40,068 nucleotides of DNA from an uncultured Clostridium sp. (GTDB taxonomy: Bacteria > Bacillota > Clostridia > Clostridiales > Clostridiaceae): contig CALBDU010000070.1 of assembly GCA_937927335.1 (NCBI GenBank), positions 1 to 40,068 of the forward strand, written 5' to 3'. Below the pieces are notes generated by a model. The model was not told the origin of the DNA. It saw nothing but the letters and a program-made list of their open reading frames with translations, and did not search any database. Each line of letters opens with the position of its first letter. Positions within the stretch are counted from its first letter, which is position 1. The position numbers and the translations under genes are program-made. Below are positions 7,188 through 14,853 of the stretch, one piece after another.

Positions 7188-8549
7188 TTACATCACCTTT
7201 TCAGAAGGCTGGCTTTTTTCATAATTAACAGAAGAAGCTTCGGCTAAGGTCATGCCTCTTGTTTCAGGAGCTAAAGCTATGCTTAATATTAAGCCTAGTA
7301 TTGTAATTGCAGCCATAACAAGCATTGTTGGGCCTATACCCCATTTCTCCAGCATTATTGGCAGAGCAAAGGTTCCAAGGAAAGCACCTATACGGCTTAT
7401 TGCAGTTGCCATACCTACTGCTGACGCCCTTATTTCTGTAGGGAATAATTCATTAGGATAAATCCATTCAAGGTCTGCCGGTCCGCCTGAACCAATAGCA
7501 TATATTGCAAATCCAAGCATTATTATTGCAGGAGAAGCATTAGGGAATATGCCAAGCATTAGCATTCCAACTGACATTATTGCAAATGTCCAGATAATAA
7601 GAGGTCTTCTACCCATATGGTTTATTAACCACAATGCCAGGATACAGCCAATCATGAATACTACGCTAAGCAATGAATCTCCAAGCATTGCTGCTTTTCC
7701 ATGAGCCAGGTTGAATTGTTCCAGAATTGTAGGTCCGAAGGTATATATTGCAAACAGAGGCAAAACAGAGCATAACCAGAAGCCTCCGCAGAAGATAAGC
7801 CTTGAAAAATATCCTTTTTCAAATATTTTACTATAACGGGTAGTTACCTGTTCCTGCTGCAGATCATCAACGTCAGCATCTGGGCCATACACCTTTTTCA
7901 TAACTTCCCTTGCTTCATCAACACGGTTTTTACTCATGAGCCATCTCGGTGATTCCGGGGTGCCCCATCGACCCATAACAAGAATAATTGCTGGTATTGC
8001 TGCACTGCCCAGCATGTACTTCCATCCATTGTTAACATCTATTAGTGCATATCCTACAAAGTCTGCTGCAACTGCGCCTAAGAACCACATAACCTGTAAT
8101 ACTCCAAGCAGCATTCCTCTTTGCTTTTTAGGTGCGAATTCTGCTAATAATGATGTAGCAATAGGATAGTCAGCACCAACTGCCATACCAAGTATGAACC
8201 TTAAAATCAACAGTCCCCATATATTGGTGATAAACATACATGCAACCGAGCATACTGCTATGGTTAGAAGATCTAATGTAAACATAAGCTTTCTGCCTAT
8301 GAGGTCAGTTACATAACCAAACACAGCTCCGCCTATAAACAAACCTGCCAGTGATATGGCCCCTGAAAGACCTGACCAGAATGCATTCATGTGAAGCTGA
8401 GGTCCCAATTGAACAAGTGCCGCACCGATGATTACCAGAATATAACCATCTAAAAATGGTCCTCCACAGCAAAAGATAGTTAGCCTGCGCAAGAATGGGG
8501 TAAACTTAGTGTCCTCAAGAATTGATTTTGACTTTAGTGTAGATTCCAT
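7188..8549 (-). CDS. MFS transporter, sugar-porter-like family
   Basis: A 453-residue, 12-span major facilitator. It has the loop 2-3 motif GYVTDLIGRK, PESPRWLM after span 6, the repeat motif NHMGRRP in the second half, and PETRG near the C-terminus: together the signature of the sugar porter branch, which in bacteria also includes carriers for aromatic acids, nicotinate and other organic acids. Substrate cannot be read. The start is ATG 8549 behind AAGGGAG; a TTG six codons upstream lacks a better site. It heads an operon with three small membrane proteins and the APC permease, and its promoter is a near copy of that of the TSUP gene at 8786-9664, with a shared operator also echoed at the grd operon. 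Confidence 0.86.
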   Translation of the reverse strand: MESTLKSKSILEDTKFTPFLRRLTIFCCGGPFLDGYILVIIGAALVQLGPQLHMNAFWSGLSGAISLAGLFIGGAVFGYVTDLIGRKLMFTLDLLTIAVCSVACMFITNIWGLLILRFILGMAVGADYPIATSLLAEFAPKKQRGMLLGVLQVMWFLGAVAADFVGYALIDVNNGWKYMLGSAAIPAIILVMGRWGTPESPRWLMSKNRVDEAREVMKKVYGPDADVDDLQQEQVTTRYSKIFEKGYFSRLIFCGGFWLCSVLPLFAIYTFGPTILEQFNLAHGKAAMLGDSLLSVVFMIGCILALWLINHMGRRPLIIWTFAIMSVGMLMLGIFPNASPAIIMLGFAIYAIGSGGPADLEWIYPNELFPTEIRASAVGMATAISRIGAFLGTFALPIMLEKWGIGPTMLVMAAITILGLILSIALAPETRGMTLAEASSVNYEKSQPSEKVM

Positions 8550-8586
8550 AACCCTTACTCCCTTCAAATTTTAATCAAGGTTGAAT

Positions 8587-8714
8587 TTTCTATCTCTATA
8601 ATCATGATTATTTGTTTATTATATTACTCTCCTTTTTTGAAAGTTACAACAGTTTTTTGCTTTTATTGATATTTTTATATCAAATAGCTGTTATAATAAA
8701 ATATCATATAATGG
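8587..8714 (-). promoter_or_regulatory. Promoter with palindromic operator before the MFS operon (copy 1 of a duplicated region)
   Basis: On the minus strand TTGTAA (8644-8649) and TAATAT (8621-8626) are 17 bp apart. Nine bases after the -10 box is the perfect 14-bp palindrome ATAATCATGATTAT (8598-8611), which would cover the transcription start. Upstream, TTGATAT and ATATCAA form a further inverted repeat around four A. The whole stretch aligns with 9727-9856 before the TSUP gene, with identical blocks such as 17 bp around the palindrome and 13-14 bp blocks upstream. A repressor site at the start point is the simplest reading. Confidence 0.7.
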
Positions 8715-8745
8715 AAAATATTATAAAATACCGGTTTACGTTAAA

Positions 8746-8777
8746 AAACCCCTGAAAACTATTGTTTTCAGGGGTTT
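8746..8777 (-). terminator. Rho-independent terminator of the TSUP gene
   Basis: AAACCCCTGAAAAC and GTTTTCAGGGGTTT form a perfect 14-bp stem with a 4-base loop, followed on the minus strand by six T. It starts nine bases after the stop codon at 8786 and isolates the TSUP gene from the MFS promoter region downstream. Confidence 0.92.
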
Positions 8778-8785
8778 AACGTACT

Positions 8786-9664
8786 TTATGCAGCTTTCCT
8801 TACAGATAGCCTTGCTGAGTTAAACATCATTGTGGATGCAAATAGTATTACAAAAACCACCACCCATTTTAATATATGTAATGGTATTTCTTTAACAATA
8901 AAGGCGGCAATTAAAACGCCCACTATTCCAAACAGATTAATAGCCAGTGATGCCTTTCTGTTATAGGCCCCTTCTTTTATAAATTTTATTGAGGATGGAC
9001 CAAGCTGGAATGCACAGGAGGCCATCATTATTGGAAATGCGACCTTTGGTGACATACCAAGTGAAAATACTAAAGCCATACAGGGAGCATAGGAACCTAT
9101 ACCAATACCGGTTAATGCTCCAATAATAAAGTTTCCTATAACCCCTATTACAAGCTTAACGCCTGTTAATGCCACAGCATCTCCTCCGATAGGCAACACA
9201 TTAAGCAAGCCTGCCAGCATAACGCCAGCCACGATCAGTAATGCAATCCCCATACCTAATTGAACATTCTTTTCCGGCAGCCTGGAAACAAATCCAGCGC
9301 CAAGATAAGCACCAATCATACAGGAAATTATCATAGCAACCAATGTAAATATGTCCACTTTAATAACTGTAAGAAAAACCAGGGCTTCTATAGCTACCGG
9401 AATGGTAGTTGCCACATTTAGAGTGCCTGGTATTACTCTGTCCTCACACAATTTGGTAAATTTAAAAATGGCAGTGGTAGGTGCATAGCTGCCAATTCCT
9501 AAGGTGTCAAAAAAGTTAACTACAAGTCCTATTATTCCTAAAGCTAAAAAACTTCCCTTTTCCAGCCTGCCCTCTTTAACAGTTTTTTTGTAATCCTTTA
9601 CAAATAAAACAGCACAAAAAAATACCATTACAATTAATATAGTTGATATAATTTTTATAATCAT
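8786..9664 (-). CDS. TSUP family anion carrier (TauE/SafE-like)
   Basis: A 292-residue protein with eight or nine membrane spans and the two-fold repeat of the TSUP family: FFDTLGIGSYAPTTAIFKF in the first half and ALTGIGIGSYAPCMALVFSLGMSP in the second. Members carry sulfite, sulfoacetate or other small organic anions; this substrate is not known. ATG 9664 follows GGAGG with seven bases spacing. It is transcribed alone, from its own promoter at 9727-9856 to a strong terminator at 8746-8777, but shares its operator with the MFS operon and, in weaker form, the grd operon. Export of an organic anion linked to amino acid fermentation is a guess. Confidence 0.86.
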   Translation of the reverse strand: MIIKIISTILIVMVFFCAVLFVKDYKKTVKEGRLEKGSFLALGIIGLVVNFFDTLGIGSYAPTTAIFKFTKLCEDRVIPGTLNVATTIPVAIEALVFLTVIKVDIFTLVAMIISCMIGAYLGAGFVSRLPEKNVQLGMGIALLIVAGVMLAGLLNVLPIGGDAVALTGVKLVIGVIGNFIIGALTGIGIGSYAPCMALVFSLGMSPKVAFPIMMASCAFQLGPSSIKFIKEGAYNRKASLAINLFGIVGVLIAAFIVKEIPLHILKWVVVFVILFASTMMFNSARLSVRKAA

Positions 9665-9726
9665 ATAAAAACCTCCATAAATAATTTAGCTTAATTTTTA
9701 TGACCGAACAAGGATATCGTGATTTA

Positions 9727-9856
9727 TTTTTCTAACTTTATAATCATGATTATTTACTTTTTATCATACTACCCTTTCTTTTTAGTTACAATAGTTTTGT
9801 ATTATATCGTTATTTTTATATCAGATAGCACTTATTATAAAATATCATATGTGTGT
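9727..9856 (-). promoter_or_regulatory. Promoter with palindromic operator before the TSUP gene (copy 2 of a duplicated region)
   Basis: TTGTAA (9786-9791) and TATGAT (9763-9768) on the minus strand are 17 bp apart, and nine bases after the -10 box stands the palindrome ATAATCATGATTAT (9740-9753): exactly the same geometry as at 8587-8714. The flanking sequence aligns with that region to about 9856, so the promoter was duplicated as a unit. The regulator is unknown; the TetR-type gene next door (9920-10579) is a candidate. Confidence 0.7.
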
Positions 9857-9880
9857 ATTTACAATGGTTTGCATAAAAAA

Positions 9881-9904
9881 ATACCCATAGCCAAGCTAGG
9901 GTAT
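9881..9904 (-). terminator. Rho-independent terminator of the TetR-type gene
   Basis: On the minus strand ATACCC-TAGC, loop TTG, GCTA-T-GGGTAT form a 10-bp stem with one bulged T, followed by seven T. It lies 15 bp after the stop codon at 9920. Confidence 0.82.
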
Positions 9905-9919
9905 CCTTAAAAAATGTTA

Positions 9920-10579
9920 TTATTTAGACAACTGATATGACTTTACAACCTTCCAGAAATAATACATCACCTTTTCAATAGCTTCCTTCTTGGTATAAGG
10001 CGGATTTTTCTTTAGAAGATTGGATAAAATACTCTGATATAACAAAATTGTAACTTCATTAATCTCATCAATATCCTCAGAGCGGAAATAGCCTTCCTCC
10101 ACTGTGCCTTCGAACTGATGCAGGGTCCTTGAGTATATGTCATTACCTGTAAGCATTGAATTAAGCCTTAGTGATGAATCTGCCAGCTCTTCTGGAAATA
10201 CGGCATAATACTGTGCAATTATATTGTTAAGTGAATCGCTGTGCTCCGAAAAAAAGATGAGCTGGTATATTTTTGGCCTTTCGAAGGAATATGCGCAAAA
10301 GCACTCCCAAATCAGCATATATCTTTCCAGACTGTTTTTCGCATTTTTTACATAATCCTTCAAGCCCTGGGCATAGTCACGCAAATATCTTATGCATGCA
10401 AATAGGACAAGATGATCCAGATCCTCGAAATAATTATATAAAGTGGAGCTGTTGTAGCCTGCCATGGAAGCCACTTTCCTTATGGTGACGTTTTCAACAC
10501 CTTCACTATCGATTATTGTAAAAGTTGCATCAATGAATTTATTCATTATCCTTCTTTTGATTGTTGTCTTTCTATCCAT
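9920..10579 (-). CDS. TetR/AcrR family transcriptional regulator
   Basis: A 219-residue regulator with an N-terminal TetR DNA-binding domain: the helix-turn-helix reads VTIRKVASMAGYNSSTLYNYFEDLDHLV (split here as residues about 32-59), preceded by the usual ATFTIIDSEGVENV. The remaining 150 residues are helical and form the ligand-binding part, with no motif that reveals the ligand. Two ATG codons stand in a row; the second (10579) is six bases from AGGGG and is preferred over 10582. It has its own promoter (10628-10656) and terminator. It is the only regulator gene in the first 16 kb, so it may control itself and perhaps the adjacent TSUP, MFS and grd promoters, but its own promoter shows a different repeat (ATTGTTAA) from the ATAATCATGATTAT palindrome. 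Confidence 0.88.
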   Translation of the reverse strand: MDRKTTIKRRIMNKFIDATFTIIDSEGVENVTIRKVASMAGYNSSTLYNYFEDLDHLVLFACIRYLRDYAQGLKDYVKNAKNSLERYMLIWECFCAYSFERPKIYQLIFFSEHSDSLNNIIAQYYAVFPEELADSSLRLNSMLTGNDIYSRTLHQFEGTVEEGYFRSEDIDEINEVTILLYQSILSNLLKKNPPYTKKEAIEKVMYYFWKVVKSYQLSK

Positions 10580-10620
10580 CATTCACCCCTATTAACTTAC
10601 TTTGTCATATTTGCTCTAAT

Positions 10621-10656
10621 ATTGTTAATTATAACATCAATAATTTACAGTATCAA
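10621..10656 (-). promoter_or_regulatory. Promoter of the TetR-type gene with overlapping inverted repeat
   Basis: TTGATA (10651-10656) and TATAAT (10628-10633) on the minus strand are 17 bp apart. An inverted repeat TGTTA / TAACA (10623-10636) covers the -10 box, which fits autorepression. The half site ATTGTTAA at 10621 recurs in the palindrome at 10702-10725. Confidence 0.65.
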
Positions 10657-10701
10657 TTAAAAAAAGCTTGCTAATATTTGAATAATATGTTATTCTTAAA
10701 A

Positions 10702-10725
10702 AGTCAACAATGTATATTGTTAACT
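10702..10725. promoter_or_regulatory. Imperfect palindrome, possible TetR operator
   Basis: AGTCAACAAT and ATTGTTAACT flank a 4-base centre and pair at nine of ten positions. It lies in the 226-bp gap between the TetR-type gene (minus) and the zinc-ribbon gene (plus) and shares the half site ATTGTTAA with the tetR promoter repeat. Operator use is inferred. I could not place a convincing promoter for the zinc-ribbon gene. Confidence 0.45.
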
Positions 10726-10805
10726 CGGATTTAATTGATTAAAACATTCCCTTTTAGGAATATTATCAAATTTAAGTCTAGTATTTTTAAAAGGAGGAAT
10801 GAAAA

Positions 10806-10961
10806 ATGGCAGATAAAACATTAGTTTGCAAAGATTGCGGAAACGAATTTGTTTTCACTGAAGGAGAACAGGCTTTCTACAAGGAAAAAGGATTTGAAAA
10901 TGATCCAGTTAGATGTCCTGAATGCAGAAAAGCTAGAAAAAATCAGAGGAACAACAGATAA
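10806..10961 (+). CDS. Small zinc-ribbon protein (51 aa)
   Basis: A 51-residue protein, MADKTLVCKDCGNEFVFTEG onward, with two CxxC pairs (Cys8/Cys11 and Cys37/Cys40, the latter CPEC) that should bind one zinc ion, and a very basic C-terminal tail RKARKNQRNNR. It belongs to the small probable zinc-ribbon proteins common in clostridia, whose role is unknown; binding of nucleic acid or ribosome is suggested only by charge. ATG 10806 has AAAGGAGGAATGAAAA upstream, a strong ribosome site. It is monocistronic and ends at a strong bidirectional terminator. Confidence 0.87.
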   Translation: MADKTLVCKDCGNEFVFTEGEQAFYKEKGFENDPVRCPECRKARKNQRNNR

Positions 10962-10971
10962 TTAAAAAATC

Positions 10972-10998
10972 AACCTGCAGGAATTATTCCTGCAGGTT
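10972..10998. terminator. Bidirectional terminator between the zinc-ribbon and TspO-like genes
   Basis: AACCTGCAGGAA and TTCCTGCAGGTT form a perfect 12-bp stem with a 3-base loop. A T-rich stretch follows on the plus strand and a T-run (from AAAAAA) on the minus strand, so it can serve both converging genes (ends at 10961 and 11002). Confidence 0.9.
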
Positions 10999-11001
10999 CT
11001 T

Positions 11002-11781
11002 TTATTTATTTTTAATAATATACATTTCTGCTATGAGAAATAATGCAAGACACAGCACTACAACACTAACGATTAATGTATATTGAGCTGCAAAGCCGTT
11101 TTGGGATATATGCCTATATAAAATTCCAAAGTATGCCCAAAGCAGAACTGCGCCATAAGCTGAGTCCCTGTTTTTAAGCATAGCTGAAATTCCTATTGCA
11201 CACCCCGCAAATAAAATAATCACAGTCCAAAGTGTCTCAGATAAACCAAATCTGCTCCAGCCTATGCTTACAAGCAGCACTGTGACATTAGCTATGGAGG
11301 CTACTGTTATCCAGCCCAGATAAATGCTGAAGGGTGTTTTTACAAAAAACGTCTCCCGCCTGTCAAAAAGCTCACAGCTCAGCAGTTGCACGATATATAT
11401 TAAACAGCAAAGAATTACTGCCATCAGGCCAAGAGAAACCGGTATAAGCCTGTAATGCCATGAATAAATCCAAGCACCGTTTGCCAGTGATGATATTGAA
11501 AAGTATATTCCAACCTTGTCCAACAATTTTCTATCAGACTTACTTCCATTAAAATAGCCCAGCTGATAAATTGTATATGCGGCAAGCAATAGATATATCA
11601 AGCCCCAAATTGCAAAGGTGAGGCCTGCGGGGGCGAACAGATTTGGATAGGCATTTGAAACCTGACCGGTAGTTTGGCCATTTATAGGCAAAGCATTGGC
11701 AAGTACATTGATTACAACCATCAGCAGGAAAGTAAAAGCAACAATTATCTTAACTGAGTTTGTAGCTCCTCTATCGTTCAT
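11002..11781 (-). CDS. TspO/MBR-related tryptophan-rich membrane protein
   Basis: A 259-residue membrane protein with about seven or eight spans. The segment NLFAPAGLTFAIWGLIYLLL is characteristic of the long TspO-related family (tryptophan-rich sensory protein-like), and several spans carry Trp as in GAWIYSWHYRL and YLGWITVASIAN. TspO binds tetrapyrroles in some bacteria, but the function of this longer clostridial form is not established; similar proteins have been loosely labelled lantibiotic transporter permease. ATG 11781 lies behind GGGGTG; an in-frame GTG at 11790 is less likely. No partner gene is adjacent. It converges with the zinc-ribbon gene and shares its terminator. Confidence 0.75.
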   Translation of the reverse strand: MNDRGATNSVKIIVAFTFLLMVVINVLANALPINGQTTGQVSNAYPNLFAPAGLTFAIWGLIYLLLAAYTIYQLGYFNGSKSDRKLLDKVGIYFSISSLANGAWIYSWHYRLIPVSLGLMAVILCCLIYIVQLLSCELFDRRETFFVKTPFSIYLGWITVASIANVTVLLVSIGWSRFGLSETLWTVIILFAGCAIGISAMLKNRDSAYGAVLLWAYFGILYRHISQNGFAAQYTLIVSVVVLCLALFLIAEMYIIKNK

Positions 11782-11933
11782 AACCCACACCCCTTTATTT
11801 ACTTTTTCTTTTAATTTATCACAAATTCACCATCAATAACATACAGTTATGCAAATATTGTTTTAAAATGCTGCAAATTAATCAACTTCAAAGTTTATAT
11901 GTTGAATTTTTGATATTTTTAAACAGTTAATGC

Positions 11934-11962
11934 TTGCAAATCCTTATAAAGACATATATAAT
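11934..11962 (+). promoter_or_regulatory. Promoter of the serS T-box leader
   Basis: TTGCAA (11934-11939), 17 bp, TATAAT (11957-11962). Transcription should begin near 11969, leaving a leader of about 275 bases with the T-box before serS. Confidence 0.8.
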
Positions 11963-11984
11963 AATAATTACTATAGATTAAAAC

Positions 11985-12213
11985 AGCGTAGATAAAAGTT
12001 ACGATTTATTCATTTCTTCAGAGAGCCGGTGGTTGGTGTGAACCGGTGATAGGTTAAATCTTTCCACTTTTGGAGCTGTTGGTGATGAACCAAAGGCTGG
12101 TAGCCTTTATCCTACTTATTTCGAGTGGCTGGTCTTATGGACCTGCAATTTGGGTGGCAACGCGGATCCTTCCGTCCCATGTTTATATTTAACACGGGAT
12201 GAAGGATTTTTTA
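11985..12213 (+). ncRNA. T-box leader controlling serS
   Basis: The leader carries the AGAGAG-type opening of stem I with GGTGGTTGGTGTGAACC, and the T-box proper TGGGTGGCAACGCGG at 12151-12165, whose TGG pairs with the tRNA acceptor end. It is followed by a terminator hairpin, ATCCTTC (12166-12172) with GAAGGAT (12201-12207) and an inner GTCCC/GGGAT pairing, then six T. A TCC codon at 12063-12065 on the 3-prime side of stem I is the likely specifier, matching serine. Uncharged tRNA-Ser would favour the antiterminator and let serS be transcribed. Boundaries are approximate; the specifier was placed by eye. Confidence 0.9.
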
Positions 12214-12243
12214 TTTTATTATTATTTACCAGGAGGTATAACT

Positions 12244-13524
12244 ATGTTAGATTTGAAATTTGTGAGAGAAAACCCTGATTTTGTAAAGGAAAACATGAAA
12301 AAGAAATTTCAGCACAATAAGCTTGGGCTTGTTGACGAAGTTATCGAAATGGATGCTGAGCTTAGAAATGCAAAGCAGGAAGCCGATTCACTGAGAGCTG
12401 ACAGAAACAAGATATCAAAGGAAATTGGGGGCTTAATGGCCCAGGGCAAAAAGGACGAAGCAGAAGAGCTTAAGAAAAAGGTTACTGCAGAGTCTGAACG
12501 TCTAGCCGTACTTGAAGCTAAAGAAACAGAACTGGAAGAAAAAATCAAAAAGAATATGATGACCATACCAAACATTATCGATGATAGTGTTCCAATAGGT
12601 AAGGATGACAGTGAGAATGTTGAGGTTGAACGCTTTGGCGAGCCTGTAGTTCCATCATATGAGGTTCCCTACCATACTGATATTATGGAAAAACTCCATG
12701 GCATAGACCTTGACAGCGCAAGAAAGGTTGCTGGAAATGGTTTCTACTACCTTATGGGCGACATTGCAAGACTTCATTCTTCAATACTATCCTATGCAAG
12801 AGACTTTATGATAGGCCGCGGCTTTACATACTGCATTCCTCCATTCATGATCAGGAGCGAAGTAGTTACAGGTGTTATGAGCTTTGCGGAAATGGATGCA
12901 ATGATGTATAAAATCGAGGGTGAAGACCTGTATCTTATAGGTACCAGTGAACATTCAATGATAGGAAAATATATTGACTCCATTCTTCCTGAGGAATCAC
13001 TTCCTCATACATTAACCAGCTATTCACCATGCTTTAGAAAAGAAAAAGGTGCACATGGCATCGAGGAAAGAGGAGTTTATAGAATACACCAGTTTGAGAA
13101 ACAGGAAATGATCGTAGTGTGCAAACCTGAAGACAGCATGATGTGGTATGATAAGCTTTGGCAGAATACCGTTGATTTCTTCAGAACCCTTGATATTCCA
13201 GTAAGAACCCTGGAATGCTGTTCAGGAGACCTGGCAGATCTAAAGGTTAAATCTGTAGATGTAGAAGCTTGGTCACCAAGACAGAAAAAATACTTTGAAG
13301 TAGGCAGCTGCTCCAACCTTGGAGACGCACAGGCACGTCGTTTGAAAATACGTGTTAATGGAGAAAACGGAAAATATTTCGCACATACCCTAAACAACAC
13401 TGTTGTTGCTCCTCCAAGAATGCTTATAGCTTTCCTGGAAAACAACCTCAATGAAGACGGCTCTGTTAATATTCCAAAGGCATTGCAGCCATACATGGGC
13501 GGCATGACTATAATTAAGCCATAA
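12244..13524 (+). CDS. serS: Seryl-tRNA synthetase
   Basis: A 426-residue class II synthetase. MLDLKFVRENPDFVKENM opens the N-terminal domain, followed by the long antiparallel coiled coil (about residues 28-105, rich in Glu and Lys) that grips the long variable arm of tRNA-Ser. Class II motif 2 is FRKEKGAHGIEERGVYRIHQFEK and motif 3 lies in VNGENGKYFAHTLNN...PPRMLIAFLENN (split). It charges tRNA-Ser with serine in the cytoplasm. ATG 12244 follows CAGGAGG; an upstream in-frame start at 12199 lies inside the T-box terminator and is not used. It is transcribed alone and closed by the terminator at 13535-13559. Confidence 0.96.
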   Translation: MLDLKFVRENPDFVKENMKKKFQHNKLGLVDEVIEMDAELRNAKQEADSLRADRNKISKEIGGLMAQGKKDEAEELKKKVTAESERLAVLEAKETELEEKIKKNMMTIPNIIDDSVPIGKDDSENVEVERFGEPVVPSYEVPYHTDIMEKLHGIDLDSARKVAGNGFYYLMGDIARLHSSILSYARDFMIGRGFTYCIPPFMIRSEVVTGVMSFAEMDAMMYKIEGEDLYLIGTSEHSMIGKYIDSILPEESLPHTLTSYSPCFRKEKGAHGIEERGVYRIHQFEKQEMIVVCKPEDSMMWYDKLWQNTVDFFRTLDIPVRTLECCSGDLADLKVKSVDVEAWSPRQKKYFEVGSCSNLGDAQARRLKIRVNGENGKYFAHTLNNTVVAPPRMLIAFLENNLNEDGSVNIPKALQPYMGGMTIIKP

Positions 13525-13534
13525 TAAAACAACA

Positions 13535-13559
13535 GGCTGAATATCGTTGATATTCAGCC
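13535..13559. terminator. Terminator hairpin between serS and the GNAT gene
   Basis: GGCTGAATATC and GATATTCAGCC form a perfect 11-bp stem with loop GTT. A short T-rich tract (ACTTTTAATT) follows on the plus strand, and TTGTTTTATT on the minus strand, so both converging genes may end here. Confidence 0.82.
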
Positions 13560-13567
13560 ACTTTTAA

Positions 13568-14062
13568 TTAAAACTTATCTGCCAAATCAATTAATGCATT
13601 TCCATGAACCCTATAGGTTGTCCATTCGTCCATTGGCGCTGCGCCTAAATTCTTGTAAAAATTAATGGACGGCTCATTCCAGTCAAGGCACCACCACTCC
13701 AGCCTTCCACAATTTCTTTCCACTGCGGTTTTAGCCAGGAAGGATAACATAATAGTGCCTAAGCCCTTCCCTCTCATTTCAGGGCTAACAAACAAGTCTT
13801 CCAAATATATTCCAGGGCGTCCAAGAAAGGTAGAGAAGTTATGAAAAAATAAAGCAAAGGCAGCCGGTTTTCCTTCGTATTCACCAATAATTACCTCTGC
13901 ATACTTTTTATCAAATAAAGTTTCACTGAGAATTTGTTCATCGGCTACCACTTCCTTTGACATGTTTTCATAATCTGCCAGTGCCTTAATAAAATTTAAT
14001 ATCACTGGAACATCCTTTCTATCTGCAAATCTAATTTTAAAATCCTTTAATTTTGTATCCAT
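13568..14062 (-). CDS. GNAT family N-acetyltransferase (SAT1-like)
   Basis: A 164-residue acetyltransferase. The acetyl-CoA loop is SPEMRGKGLG (about residues 95-104), preceded by the beta-strand YLEDLFV, and followed by GRLEWWCLDWNEPSINFYKNLGA. The LEDLFV...WWCLDWN...FY pattern is that of the spermidine/spermine and thialysine acetyltransferase group, so a diamine, polyamine or related amino acid is a likely acceptor; the exact one is not readable. ATG 14062 is used. Cytoplasmic and apparently monocistronic, converging with serS. Confidence 0.86.
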   Translation of the reverse strand: MDTKLKDFKIRFADRKDVPVILNFIKALADYENMSKEVVADEQILSETLFDKKYAEVIIGEYEGKPAAFALFFHNFSTFLGRPGIYLEDLFVSPEMRGKGLGTIMLSFLAKTAVERNCGRLEWWCLDWNEPSINFYKNLGAAPMDEWTTYRVHGNALIDLADKF

Positions 14063-14127
14063 ATAATAACCCCTTTGCTTATGTATTCCACTTTATATAA
14101 TATACTCTTTTCTTCAATAAATAAAGC

Positions 14128-14526
14128 TTATACCTGTCTTCTCAAATTTCTCATAAGTTCATACATGAATTTTTGCTCATCTGTTATATGGTTTACAAGC
14201 TCCCTCCATGCAGCATTGCCCTTTCCAAAGTTAAGCAGCTGGGGATAAAAATTTATAACGTCTGAATCTGCACGTAAAAATTCGTCTATTAATCTTCTAA
14301 CTGCAGCAGGATTAGGGTTGTTCTTCAAATTCACTGCCTGGTGATGAAGCTGCATAAATATTTCATGAGTATGTTGAAGTTTGTCTTCTACAGCTTTGGG
14401 AAGCCTGATCTTGGATAGTGATGCTACTGTCTTTAAGAATATGGGGTGATCACTGGAAACATGTGTCCACAAATGGAGTTCATTATAAATACAGGTAAAT
14501 TCATTGGCATAGGTATAGCAATACAT
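14128..14526 (-). CDS. DUF2935-like four-helix (hemerythrin-like) protein
   Basis: A 132-residue, mostly helical protein beginning MYCYTYANEFTCIYNELHLW. Glu16, His18, His22 and His27 in ELHLWTHVSSDHPIF, and a later QHTHEIFMQLHHQ cluster, resemble the metal-binding helices of the DUF2935 family, which is related to ferritin-like and hemerythrin-like folds. It is about half the usual length of two-domain DUF2935 proteins, so it represents a single repeat. ATG 14526 is behind CAGGAGG. It follows the hemerythrin operon (terminator at 14619-14641) in the same direction. A di-iron or oxygen-related role is inferred from family and context only. Confidence 0.6.
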   Translation of the reverse strand: MYCYTYANEFTCIYNELHLWTHVSSDHPIFLKTVASLSKIRLPKAVEDKLQHTHEIFMQLHHQAVNLKNNPNPAAVRRLIDEFLRADSDVINFYPQLLNFGKGNAAWRELVNHITDEQKFMYELMRNLRRQV

Positions 14527-14618
14527 TATTTGCCTCCTGAAAAATATATTCATTACAGCATATGAAATAATCCACATTTTGGTGCATTATTCATTATGTA
14601 TTGCAGCATAAGTTAAAA

Positions 14619-14641
14619 GCCTGCGGTAATATCCCGCAGGC
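14619..14641 (-). terminator. Terminator of the hemerythrin-DUF1858 operon
   Basis: GCCTGCGG and CCGCAGGC form a GC-rich 8-bp stem with a 7-base loop, followed by TTTT on the minus strand. It lies six bases after the DUF1858 stop codon. Confidence 0.85.
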
Positions 14642-14646
14642 ATGGA

Positions 14647-14832
14647 TTACTTATTCAGAGCTTCCATTAATTCGTCAATATTCAAGCCATGTACCCTTGA
14701 AGCCTCTTCCAATGTTTCAGCCTGAGCTGAGGGGCAGCCCACACAGCCCATTCCAAAATTCATCAGTATTGAAGCAGCCTCCGGTTTATTTCTTATAACT
14801 TCACCTATTGTCATGTCTTTCATTATTTTCAT
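14647..14832 (-). CDS. DUF1858 redox-disulfide domain protein
   Basis: A 61-residue protein consisting of one DUF1858 domain, with the typical start MTIGEVIRNKPEAASILMNF and the redox-active MGCVGCPSAQ motif (Cys30 and Cys33). Such domains are found alone or next to hybrid-cluster and hemerythrin-type proteins and are thought to act as small disulfide or metal-binding modules; no reaction is proven. ATG 14832 follows GAGGAG. It is the last gene of an operon with a hemerythrin (14854-15411) and an unknown protein (15414-16043), and ends at a strong terminator. Confidence 0.88.
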   Translation of the reverse strand: MKIMKDMTIGEVIRNKPEAASILMNFGMGCVGCPSAQAETLEEASRVHGLNIDELMEALNK

Positions 14833-14853
14833 AAAAATCTCCTCTTTTCTTAA

